DNA of 55,493 nucleotides, taken from NCBI RefSeq assembly GCF_001949145.1, contig NW_019091378.1, positions 1,563,666 to 1,619,158 on the forward strand, read 5' to 3'. The notes beneath the pieces are model-generated. The model saw nothing but the letters and a program-made list of their open reading frames with translations, made no database searches and had not been told where the DNA came from. Numbering within the stretch: the stretch's first letter is position 1; each line of letters opens with the position of its first letter. Source of the stretch: Acanthaster planci (Eukaryota > Echinodermata > Asteroidea > Valvatida > Acanthasteridae). Shown here in pieces: positions 33,901 to 43,929 of this stretch. The position numbers and the translations under genes are program-made.

Positions 33901-36900
33901 ATAGTATCGATGTTTTGCATGAGGGACAATGGTTAAAATAACAGTATGCTCCTCAAAACGATGAACAACCAACCAGATAATATCAGAATTACAAGAAAAG
34001 TGTGATTACTAGAAGATCGCCCTTTCCTACTCAAATGCATTATGCGAGATATGTTGTGCCTTCAAACTAAAGCCGTGAATTCATCCTCCTCAATGGGTGA
34101 ATCTTACTATAGAGGAAAATGAACAGGTCGCAGAGGGACAGCCACTCGGCTGTGTAATGAACCCCGTGATAACCCGGATTGGGCTGTAATAACAAATCCC
34201 TTACAAACATTTAGATGCTGCATAGCTTATTCTGTGGACGATATGAGCTTCTAGATCAGGAATAAAGTCCTGTTAAATTCACCCGTCAGGCCTGCTCTTG
34301 TCTTTGTTGCAGAGGATTGACAAGATACTGACCAAGTGCGGTGCTAAATGGTCTCTACTGCACATACTGACCAAGGAAACAGACCGCGATAAAATCAACC
34401 AAACAGGTACAGACTATTTAGTATTGACTCTTTTTAACTGATAATTTGTTTACTGTTTCAAGGTTGTTAGCAGGGTGAATATAATAGGCGAGGAAACAAG
34501 CTATGTCCATTTTCCAATGCTGGACTTCGGCTCCGTTTTATGCTTCAACCCTTTTTTACTAGCTGGCTTTGAAGTTGTAAGCACAATAGTAAGTCTGATA
34601 GCACCACAAAACATCAACTAGAATGCAAAAGAGCCAAACACTACAGTTCTTCAGTTTAATTTAAACGCACCAGGCTCACAATCGGGGATTGGTTTCGGAG
34701 ACAAAGCCTGAGATGGAGACAAAGCTGAGTATTGAAAAACTGCCGTATATCTTTCATCTCGACAACCGTTAATAGGGGCATTTTTTGATGATAATTGTCA
34801 TTAGTACCAACTTAAAAAACTCGGCAATAGCTAAGGAAAACCTTTTGTCTACTCAAATATAAATGTATTTGTTACCAGTCACATCTTATGAACAACGCAA
34901 GGGTTAGATATGAGTCGTTTATATACTTATGAATCGAAGCAAGGTCAAAGTTATAGAAAAGGTTTTATCGATGGCATTTGCGATTATAGTGCTTAAGATC
35001 ATGTGTCAGAGAGTCATTCCAATTCGAACTCATTAAAACCATCATCGAAAGTAAATGTCTGAACATAATTTGGGTCAGATATTTAATAATAATGTAGTTA
35101 AAAAAATCACAGATCAAAGCCATATAATCGGATGATTTTGTGTTTGTTTCTTTCTTTTCAATGCTTAGAAATCGCTCAGCCAAGCATCTGTGCGGTCCAA
35201 ATTGCTCTCGCCGAATTATACCGTATGCGTGGAGTCACCCCAGACGCTATCATTGGCCACAGCGTCGGAGAAGTAGCAGCTGCATACGCTGCAGCTCTCC
35301 TTTCATTGGAGGACGCCATAAAAGTCATTTACATACGTGGCAGGCAACTGCGCAAGACAAGTGGCCTGGGTGCCATGGTAGCAGTCCTGCACGCCGTAGA
35401 TGAAGTACAAGCCCGTCTTGAGAACAGTGAGTACGTTAGTGTCATTGACATCGCAGCAATTAATAGTCCGACACAGGTCGTTCTGTCTGGGGATAGTGAG
35501 TCAGTTCTTGGTTTTGTCGACTCGTTGAAGAAGGACGGTATCCGATGTGTTTCACTTAAGGTACACAATGCTTTCCACAGCTACCAGCAGGAAGAAATCA
35601 GGAAGGACTTCATTAAGAAGGCCAAGTTTTTAGAGTCGTCGAGTAGGGAGAGCATTGGTGCCAACCCCGTCATCCCTATGATGTCAACGGTTACAAACGA
35701 ATATCTGGACCGAGACACGGCCAACAGCGCTGAGTACTGGTGGAAAAACATCCGGCAAACAGTGCACTTCCGTGGGGCCGTTGACAAAATACTGAAGGAG
35801 GGCTACACTAGTTTGTTGGAGATAAGTCCTCACCCATCTCTGTCCCCAGCTATCAGGGACTGCTTGTCGTCAAATCCAACCAACTCCCAACGCTTCGTGA
35901 CGGGCTCACTGAGGCGTCCGTCTGATATCCGTGATGTTGCGGACGACAAAGTCAATATCCTTCGATCCTTGGCGCGTCTCCATGTGGAAGGCTACCCAAT
36001 AGACCTGAACCTGCTGTTTAGAGATAGCGATTTCAAGGTTATGTCTCTACCCAACTATCCGTGGCAGAGGGTTTTATGCTCGGCAACAACTGAGAAGAGT
36101 CAAAAGATGTTCCGTTTTCCCGCCAAGAATCATCCGTTGTTAGGCAAGCTACAAACCCTGTCTCACTTCAGCAATGAAAATGCGCCACGGGTGTGGTGCT
36201 CTAAATACAGCGTGTCTACTGTGCCGTGGTTGCGGGATCACAAATTGCAGGGTAACATTGTCATTCCTGCAGCAGGGCAGACTGAAATCATGCTTGCGGC
36301 TGCACGATCCATGTACCCTGACAGCGAGACAATCACCCTGAGAGACGCCATGTTTGAGAGGTTCATTTTCCCATCTAACATGAAAGGCATGCTGGAGAGC
36401 TCGGTGACAGTGCGGCCGCGGGAGGCTCAGTTTGCTCTAAGAAGCTTCAATCAGGCCGACGAGAAGTGGACTTTGCACGGCAAGTCCAGCATAGACATTC
36501 CTGGTAAGTCACGGTTGTCATACCACCAACTTGAAGACCAGTTCCAATGCTTGAAGCTCGCGGTAGATGAGATCAGACGGAGGTGCCCATATGAAGTTGA
36601 TGAACAGGAATTCTACGCAAGGCTCTGGAAGGGAGGTTTCCATTTGGGAGACACGTTCCGGTGTGTCAACACAGCTTACTTCAGTGCTGATTACAGTGAA
36701 GCTTTGCTGTATGCATCCATCCCGGAAGCATTAGAGAAGGAATTCCGCAAGTATGTTTTCCATCCAGCTTTGCTTGACAGCATGTTCCAAGGAATTGGAA
36801 TATGTCAAATGTTTCTGGAACAGGAAAAGGCAAGGTCTTCGCACAGTGTGTTCAAAACGTGGTTCCAGGTGCCAAGGTCTGTCACAAAGGTGCGTGTGAA

Positions 36901-39900
36901 AGGAACAGCACCATCACAGGTGGCTTTCCATGTTCGCATGACGCACATAGATAAAGGGGAGACGGTGGGGGATGTTGTTGCAGCGGATGCAACAAACCAG
37001 TGGGTTTTTGCTCAAGTAGACCGCCTTGCCTTCGAAAATGTTCATTCTAACGAGCCAGATGAGAAAGTGCAACTTTGGAGGAGAGAATGGGCGCCGATCC
37101 ATGTCGAGTTTTCTGAAACGGCAATACACCAGTTACCTGCAAAAAGAGCACCCTCTCGGCCTCTCAGTGCAATCGGCTCAGAAAATCCCGGTGCTATCAT
37201 CATCATCAAAGATAAACAAGGTGTGTCAGGGGAACTGAAGAAACGCATGGAAGTTGACAGCGTCGTCAGTGTTCTAGACCCTAGGATTCTTGTTGATGGG
37301 GATGAGCGGTTCAGACGAGTCTTACGCTCTTTGGGTCAGGTAACAGATCTGATCATGTTGTCAACCCTTGACATCAAGCAGCTTGGGCCGTTGACCGCCA
37401 TCGATAAAGACACCTTCGAAGAGGCCCAGACCATGACAGCTACATCACCGATAAGTTTGTATAGAGCCGTGGTCAAGCACGATGCTAAGATAAGGCCTAG
37501 GATGTGGATGGTTACACGGGCAGCGCATGCCGTGAAGGATACCGATGTAGCGGACCCCATGATGGCGTCTGCTGGTGCAGTAAACCTCACTCTCATGCAC
37601 GAAGATCCAGAGTTCCCTCTTGTCACCGTAGACCTACCATCTTTGCTTGATCCAGAAGAATCTGCCGAGTGGTTGTACCAGTACATGCGTTCGGCGCCCA
37701 CAGACGAAAATTTCGTTTCCCTCCGACGCAAAATGCCCATGCAGAATGTTGACCATTCCAAGGAGTTGGCCTTCGAAGCTTTTGCTCTTCGCATACTTAT
37801 GCAGCCTCAATCGAGCTTCTCAGCTCCTACGCTGTCCACAAACTGGCAGGTTGACGTAGATGACACATTGAAGCAGAAGAGGCTCGTGGTAAAGCAGAAT
37901 CAAGAAGCGCCAAAGACGAAATGTTCCGAAGAAATTGCGGTGAAGCTTTCAGCTTTTTCGGTTCAACTAATGAAGGACGCTCCAGAAAAAGACAAAACGT
38001 CGGGTCTCAGTTACCTCTTTGCAGGGAAAATCAACAACTGCAGTGAGGAGCTTCAGGTACTCTTCAGAATGAGAAACAACGTCCTTGGTCTGAGATCAGG
38101 TGGGAAGATAAAAGCTACAATATGGGCAAACGCGAGCGAGCTCGTGCCTATTCCGGCTAATCTGACACCCGTGGAAGCCATCAATATAGTCAGGGATTAC
38201 CTTCCAGCATTTGTAGCCTTTCACGACACGCTGAAGCTCAATGAGAACGGGTCAGTAATTATTTGCCTCTCCTCCCTTCGAGACAGAGTTGGTTTGGCCA
38301 CCACCCATCTGGCGTTGGAGCAAGGGGCTAATGTATTCCTTCACGTGGAGACAGATGATGACAACATCCTGCCGGTGGAGAAGCTTCTTGGGATCTTAGG
38401 CGATTCTAGAGTTGTCATAACATCTGGAGATAACTTTCACACACTTATCAATGATGGATCCGTGGACGTGCTTCTGTTTGCTGGTGAAATGACACAAGAC
38501 AACAACAACTTGAAGAAGCTTGTTGGAAAGTTGCGTCCATTTGGGACAATTGTTCACATCCACGGTCGAAACGGCAACAGCGAATCTCGCTTAAACGTCA
38601 TGCCACCTAACATTTACTTTCTGTCAATTGACATGGGGCTAGGCCGGTTTGACGAAATGAAGCCAAGACTGCAAGACTCTATGATTCGCCTCTTACAGAT
38701 GTTCAGCGTGCATAATGGGTTTCAAGCGCTGAAGTCCCTTACTGTACCTACTGCTCCAATATCCAAGCTCTCCAGATCGCCACATGCCACCGTAGAAGAC
38801 ATGACTGTTTGCATTGACGAGGAAAGCATCCCGACAACCTTAGACTTTGACGACATCAGTTTTACCGCCAATGGCGATGCTGCTTACTTAGTGACAGGAG
38901 GGTCAAGAGGTTTCGGCCTGACAACAGTCGAATGGTTGGTGAAGTCTGGTGCACGCCACATTTACATCATCTCGAGATCGACCCCCGAGGAGGAAGCTGT
39001 GCTAAAATTCAAATCTTTCCGGGATACAGGGGCTCGTATAACACATCTGAAGGTTGATATGTCGAAGGATTACGAGGTCGAGAAGGCTCTGTCTGCTATT
39101 AGGGATAACGAAGAGCTTCCACTTGAAGGTATTTTTCACTGTGCCGTAGTCTACAATGACTGTCATCTGCGTCAGGTCACGACAGAAACATGGAATCGGG
39201 TATTGATTCCAAAAGCATATGGAGCTTTAGTGCTGCATCAGCTCACACTGAAGATGGGTTTCTCTGTGCGCTATTTTGTTATGATGTCATCCATAGTTGA
39301 GTTGATGGGTAACGAGGGACAAGGGGCCTACTGTGCTGCTAACAATTTCCTGGCAAGTCTTTGCAGTATGCGACGAAAGCTTGGTCTGCCAGCCACTGTA
39401 ATCTGTCCAGGGATCATCAACACTGCAGGTCATGCAGCCAGAGCCGGATTTGTCCATCACTGGGAGAAAATGGGCATGCAGAGCTTGCCCCCGCCAGAGA
39501 TACTGAAGGGCCTCGGTTGTATCCTTGCTACGGACTACCCACAGCTCGGTCTCACAGGTGCTGTGAACAAAAAGGACTATGCAAAGGCCAACAGTCCCAT
39601 GTTGTCACACCATTTCGGCGAACCGGGTGGTACTTTCTCAGCCCTAAAATCCCTCTTTCCTAACCGAGAGTGCTTCTTGGCCACAGACAACGATATCCAG
39701 ATGAGGATACGATTGTTGTCTCGAGCAGAAGCTCTAGACTTGATTTTCAAGACGCTGTCAAATCATTTAGTGCAGCGTCTTGGTCTCAGTGCCGATGTCA
39801 GTCAAGATGCAACACTTCTGTCCATTGGTCTGGATTCCCACATGTCAACAGAACTTAGTGGTGTTATCCAGGAAAGCTTTGGGGTCACAATGACAGCTAT

Positions 39901-40987
39901 GGAGCTGCTGAATGATACTCTGACAGTCAGAAACCTGACTCAGAATGTATACACCAAAGTGATGAGTTGTGCTTCCGAGGCACAGCAAGAGGCTGCAGCG
40001 AGCAATGAGGCAGCTGAGAGTGTCTCCCAGCAATTGTGGTTCAGAATTGACGACAAGGTTCAGTCTCCTACACACCAACTCGTCTGCTTTCCTTCAGTTG
40101 GTGGTGGGCCGTCCATGTTTGCAGCATGGCAACAACATTTCCAGCAGAACAATGTGCAGCTGGTTTCCCTGAGGATCCCAGGATGGGAAGGCCGTGAGAA
40201 CGAAAAGCCATCAGAAAACATGGCCGATGTCGTGAGCCGGCTTGCTGACGCTTTGCTTCCACATTTACAGCAGGGCCAATTCTCCTTCTTTGGACATAGT
40301 TTAGGCGGGCTTACGGCCTTTGAACTGGCACACCACATGTGGAAGAACCACAGTCTCCTTCCCACCCACCTCTTCGTCAGTGCTTGGTATGCCCCAACCC
40401 TATCATACCCACACCCAGAGGAGCTCAACATTTCCAGCTCCACCTTCCGGAAGATGCAGCGAATTATCTCTGCTAGAGGTGACCCAATGAAAATATCTGA
40501 GCCATTCCCGGTCAGATTCAGTTTCTTGGACCAGTCAACACTCAATAACCCACGCCTGATGCAGCGTCTAGTAGGTAGCATCGAAGCGGCCATCATGACG
40601 TGCAAGAAGTATAGGTGCCGGCACCGGGATCGACTGCCCTGTAGCATGATAGCCTTTGGCGGAAAGAACGACCCCTTTGTCGGTCCACATCTCCTGGACG
40701 ACTGGAGCAAGCAGGTCACAAACGAGAGCAACTTCAAGAAAGTGATTCTACCTGGGAAGCACATGTACCTCCAGACTGCCGGCAAGAGCCTTCTGAAGGA
40801 AATCGGCAGCGCTCTGAGCCAACCGCAGCACCAGGAGCCAGCAGAAAAAGAGAAGCCAATGAAGGTTGCAGTGAGTGTGCTTGAGGCTTCAGAGGCAGGG
40901 CCATCTACAAGCAACACCCTACCGAGTGCCTCTTCATACCACATCGGTAAGCCAGTACCCAAACCGAGGTCCAGTTTCAGTCAATAA
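30978..40987 (+). CDS. Type I iterative polyketide synthase, animal FAS/PKS-like
   Basis: Coding exons are 30993-31413, 32167-33665, 34313-34406 and 35169-40987. All junctions keep phase and give 2610 residues. The start is ATG at 30993; a pyrimidine-rich acceptor (TTTTTTCTAACGTCAG) ends at 30977, so the first coding exon also carries about 15 nt of 5' UTR. Domain order: basic N-terminal tail (1-60), KS (61-484), AT (609-905), DH (993-1275), structural KR half (about 1310-1560), ER-like (about 1615-1875), KR (1905-2100), ACP (2185-2268), TE (2307-2560) and a Pro/Ser-rich tail. Active-site residues are present in KS, AT, DH, KR, ACP and TE; the ER cofactor loop is lost. It would build a chain from malonyl-CoA on one polypeptide in the cytosol. 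Echinoderm relatives make naphthalene pigment precursors (Pks1) or serve the skeleton (Pks2); I cannot tell which this is. Family assignment is sure, product is not. Confidence 0.96.
31173..33197 (+). other. PKS ketosynthase (KS) domain
   Basis: Residues 61-484, split by intron 1. The decarboxylative condensation triad is complete: Cys232 in DTACSSSL (32439-32441), His367 in EAHGTGT and His408 in SNIGHAEGAAG. The domain opens with VAIVGIGCRYANG and closes with SSFGFGGANAHLVLE, as in typical modular KS domains. Confidence 0.97.
31571..31816. mobile_element. Palindromic 'gggccaatttcat' element, copy 2
   Basis: In PKS intron 1. The ends are GGGCCAATTTCATAG and CTATGAAATTGGCCC, and the core CTAACCAAACGACAGGTGAA is shared with copy 1 at 9474-9715. 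Confidence 0.88.
33570..35869 (+). other. PKS acyltransferase (AT) domain
   Basis: Residues 609-905, split by introns 2 and 3. The nucleophile is Ser703 in GHSVGE (35261-35263), with His808 in the NAFHS motif. AFHS-type sequence fits malonyl selection in known AT families. The loader begins FIFGGMGTQWWGM and ends LLEISPHPSLSPAI. Confidence 0.95.
34510..34739. mobile_element. MITE family 'TTTTCCAATACTC', copy 1
   Basis: In PKS intron 3. The left end TTTTCCAATGCTGGACTTCG pairs with the right end CAAAGCTGAGTATTGAAAA. It is the same family as 51675-51889, sharing CACAATCGGGGATTGGTTTC. Confidence 0.75.
36131..36979 (+). other. PKS dehydratase (DH) domain
   Basis: Residues 993-1275, starting HPLLG. 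The catalytic His1029 lies in DHKLQGNIVIPAAG (the HxxxGxxxxP motif) and the catalytic Asp1208 in HPALLDSMFQ. Both halves of the double hot dog are present, so dehydration looks possible. Confidence 0.9.
37997..38779 (+). other. PKS enoylreductase-like domain, probably inactive
   Basis: Residues about 1615-1875. The layout follows the MDR-type ER of fatty acid synthases (VPIPANLTPVEA, then a nucleotide-binding strand, then GTIVHIHGRN). The glycine-rich NADPH loop is replaced by ICLSSLRDRVG at residue 1703 onward, so cofactor binding is likely lost. The fold seems kept, perhaps for structure. Confidence 0.7.
38867..39454 (+). other. PKS ketoreductase (KR) domain
   Basis: Residues 1905-2100. 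The NADPH loop TGGSRGFG (1914-1921) is intact. The catalytic Ser lies in MMSSIVE and Tyr2059 in AYCAAN. An upstream structural half (about 37082-37834) has recognisable KR-like spacing. Motifs suggest an active reductase. Confidence 0.9.
39707..39958 (+). other. PKS acyl carrier protein (ACP)
   Basis: Residues 2185-2268. The phosphopantetheine attachment site is Ser2228 in IGLDSHMSTEL (codon 39836-39838). There is a single carrier, consistent with iterative use. Confidence 0.95.
40073..40832 (+). other. PKS C-terminal thioesterase (TE)
   Basis: Residues 2307-2560, alpha/beta hydrolase. Ser2382 lies in GHSLGGLTAFELA, Asp2506 in GGKNDPFV and His2536 in GKHMYL. The sequence resembles type II (editing, RifR-like) thioesterases more than the animal FAS TE, which has GYSYG-type sequence around the nucleophile. 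It should release or proofread the chain. Confidence 0.92.
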
Positions 40988-41414
40988 ACGTAAGATGCAA
41001 CGTCGATGCAAGAATCAACTTGTTGCAAGTTTCTGTTTAATACACTGCTTTCAAAAAAGTTAAGGACCACCGTTTTTTTAACTTGTAATTTTTTTTCCAA
41101 GCAATGAGTGGTGTCTAGTTCCCATTGGAACCAAAATTAAAAAAATGTGCAATGATGCAAGAGACATTCAGCAGTAAAATATTTCATTAAAAAGTATATC
41201 CAAAATAAAAAGTGGTCCTTAAATTTGTTTTGAGTAGCATATATATGCCCCAGTTGGTAGCCCGAAGGTGTGTGAACTGATCAATATAAATTTACATTTT
41301 TTTAATTCAATGCGTTTAGCGCATCCAGGAAAGTGACGTTTGGCAGCAAGCAGGCATAATGAACGGTACAAGATTATGCCAAGATTAAATCCCGATGTTG
41401 CCGACGAAAATAAA
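40983..41414 (+). terminator. Candidate PKS polyadenylation signals
   Basis: AATAAA hexamers occur at 40983-40988 (overlapping the stop codon), 41204-41209 (inside the MITE) and 41409-41414. Which one is used cannot be told from sequence. Confidence 0.35.
41041..41242. mobile_element. Tc1/mariner-like MITE in PKS 3' flank
   Basis: The left end ACACTGCTTTCAAAAAAG and TTAAGGACCAC pairs with the right end GTGGTCCTTAA at 41212-41222, extending with mismatches to TAGCATATA near 41242. The ends resemble Tc1-like repeats. It is about 200 bp, carries no ORF and starts 54 bp after the PKS stop. Confidence 0.65.
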
Positions 41415-43929
41415 TACACCCATGCCGGACCAGTTCAAAAAATGAAAACCTCGCACAAAGATGTAAAAGAGCAAAATTTGTGAGAATCAAAATCTGAAGT
41501 CACTTCATGACTGGAGTTTGTGATAATCTGCTGAGATCTTAAGGACCCATATACTGAACCGGTTATCACAAAAGACGTTTCCATCTGCAATCGCATACAG
41601 ACTCAGATGAAGCATCGAAACATGCTGTATAATGTACATATTTTTCTTCTTTATAAATGTTGTAAACATGTCTAATTATTAAAGCCAGCTCTCTGACATT
41701 TTACCAGAGCAAGAGCAAAAGGCCGAGTACGTGCAATAGTAAAACACATAATTTTAGAGTGCCATTAAATTGCAGTAATTAACTAATCCCTGTAATTTGT
41801 TTCAAGTTTAACCTGCATGAAGTCAGTTGTATTCTTTCAGTATTTTACGATTATGAGGCTCAGTTGAACTTTTATCAAAACTATTTTTTTGTAGAGTGAT
41901 ACTTGATGCAAGGCTTAAGAATGTTCTTGACCATTTTTTATCATACTTTATTGTGTCAATTACTACTTATATTAACTGTGCAGTATATGGTGTGAACCAT
42001 TTTAACAAATGAATGTTTGAACGCTAACTTTTCTTGTACAGAAGTAAAAAGATTTTATAGGTTGAATGATAATGTGATTATTTTACAGTAAAACGACAAA
42101 TATCTATTTCCGAGAGACTCGTCATAAACAAAAGTACACCTTTCCGCCTTGTCCCTTGAGGCAAAATAAGCTAGCTTCAGTTGTGCAGTGGTTAACTTTC
42201 GAAAAATGTATTTCTAAAGAATCCATGCGATCTATTCTTCTTAGACTCACTCTCTGTGTACCTTTGTACTCATCTTCAATGTATGAAACAGCTGAACTCT
42301 TTTTAGAGTTACGTGTATTTAAAAGAGCTTTTTGAAACATTTTAAATATTCGGAGCTTTTTTGGACAAGCAAGGGCACTGTTCCTGTGATGTAAATCAGG
42401 GAAGACACTATTCGGTATTCATGTTTTACCCCATACTTGCTTTCGAGCATTTCTGAGAAAAGCTTGCCTTATTGCCATATATTTATACAACAAAAATTAC
42501 CAAAGAAATGCAAATTTACAACAAAAATGTAAAACAATTCCATAGGTTTTTGTGCACAGATAATGCATTTTGGAAGTTCAGTGCCTGGGTTGATATCATG
42601 GGTTTGCTCAGGATTTTGCAAATTTGCATGAGCATAAAAGGCTCCAAAATACAGATTAAAGTGGCAAAAAGGTGCAATTTCAAGGTTTGTAGTAAAACAA
42701 CATCATGTCATGGCCATGAAGTGTCTTTTCTTTTTTAAACCTCGTAGCCCATGTCGTTTGTAATCTTAATCCTATTTTTTGTGAGAGAGATGAAATTGTT
42801 GTTTCAAGAGCCCCTCTCAATATAAGAACAAACTTTGGACTGTAAACTTGAATTGAAATAATCTAACCTTTTTGTGACATGTACGACCTGTCAAACTTTG
42901 CATAATCAAGGGAAAACATTATGAGGAATGGACTAGGAAATTCCACTTTTGGATAACATTAATTTGTTTAGATTAAATGAAGATACTTTAACACTAATAT
43001 TGTATGGCTGATTAATGAGTTGCTATAATTCTGTTTTGTTGGTAAAAAGGGAAGAATGAAATAATTTGCATTGAAAATATACAAATATTATGCTCAATAG
43101 CATGGATCATAATCAACAAAAACAGCACTGAAAGTGCATATTTGTTTATTTATTTAATGTTGGTATCAATCATTTGCACAAAATGTAAGCACACGTGCAT
43201 GGCTACAGGAAAACTGAAATATTCAAATTTAGAAGAAAAACTGAACAAGATCTAATCTGCATAAACTTTTAAGGAGAATTACAAGGACAAAAAAGAATGC
43301 AAATCACTGTGCTAAAAGGTTCTCATTAAAAATTGCACTAGAAGGTTGTTACTGAAAAATGTTCCTAAAAACATGAAACCCCGGAAGAACATTTGGTGAA
43401 ATTCAAATGTATTGGACTCTAAACAAGTTCTACTAATGAAATAGTCTACAACATATTATTTCAATTAAATAACTTTTTTTCAAACCAGAATAAAGTTCTA
43501 AGAATATTTGTTGAAAATCAAGGGACTGCTGTAAGGACCTTACAGTACTGAGCTAATGGAATCAATACAAAGCAGGGCCAAGCAACAGAGGAACTTGGAG
43601 TCCTCAAAGGCAGACAATATTTCTGTCAAATTTTCAAAACAGTTCAAGTAAACTCAAAGTAACTTCAATACGTACGTGCACATAATTCACAACCAAACTG
43701 TACAAACTGGTTTTTATAGCGTACATTTGCCACTAGTACTTTAAAAAAACAGCATTTCACAATCTGCTGACAAAACTGTAAAATTTGAAATAAACAAACA
43801 ACCTTTTCCAGTTGTAGGTCAAACATTTGAAATGTTGTCAAATTCAAATATTACTTAAGCAAGCTGGATACCCACTCATGTATGAAATCCATGTCTGAAA
43901 TCTTTGCCTTCCTGAAGTAGGCCTATCAC
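41415..43929. other. Convergent 3' flank between PKS and GSTCD
   Basis: AT-rich, no gene recognised. It is expected to hold the GSTCD 3' UTR, because two overlapping minus-strand AATAAA hexamers lie at 43145-43154. Confidence 0.5.
43145..43154 (-). terminator. GSTCD: Candidate GSTCD polyadenylation signal
   Basis: Two overlapping AATAAA hexamers on the minus strand (TTTATTTATT on plus), about 780 bp past the stop codon. Confidence 0.4.

Noticed and set aside
40060-40962. 300-codon minus-strand open frame
   Set aside because: It is exactly antisense to the PKS thioesterase, has no family motif and arises from codon bias of the real gene.
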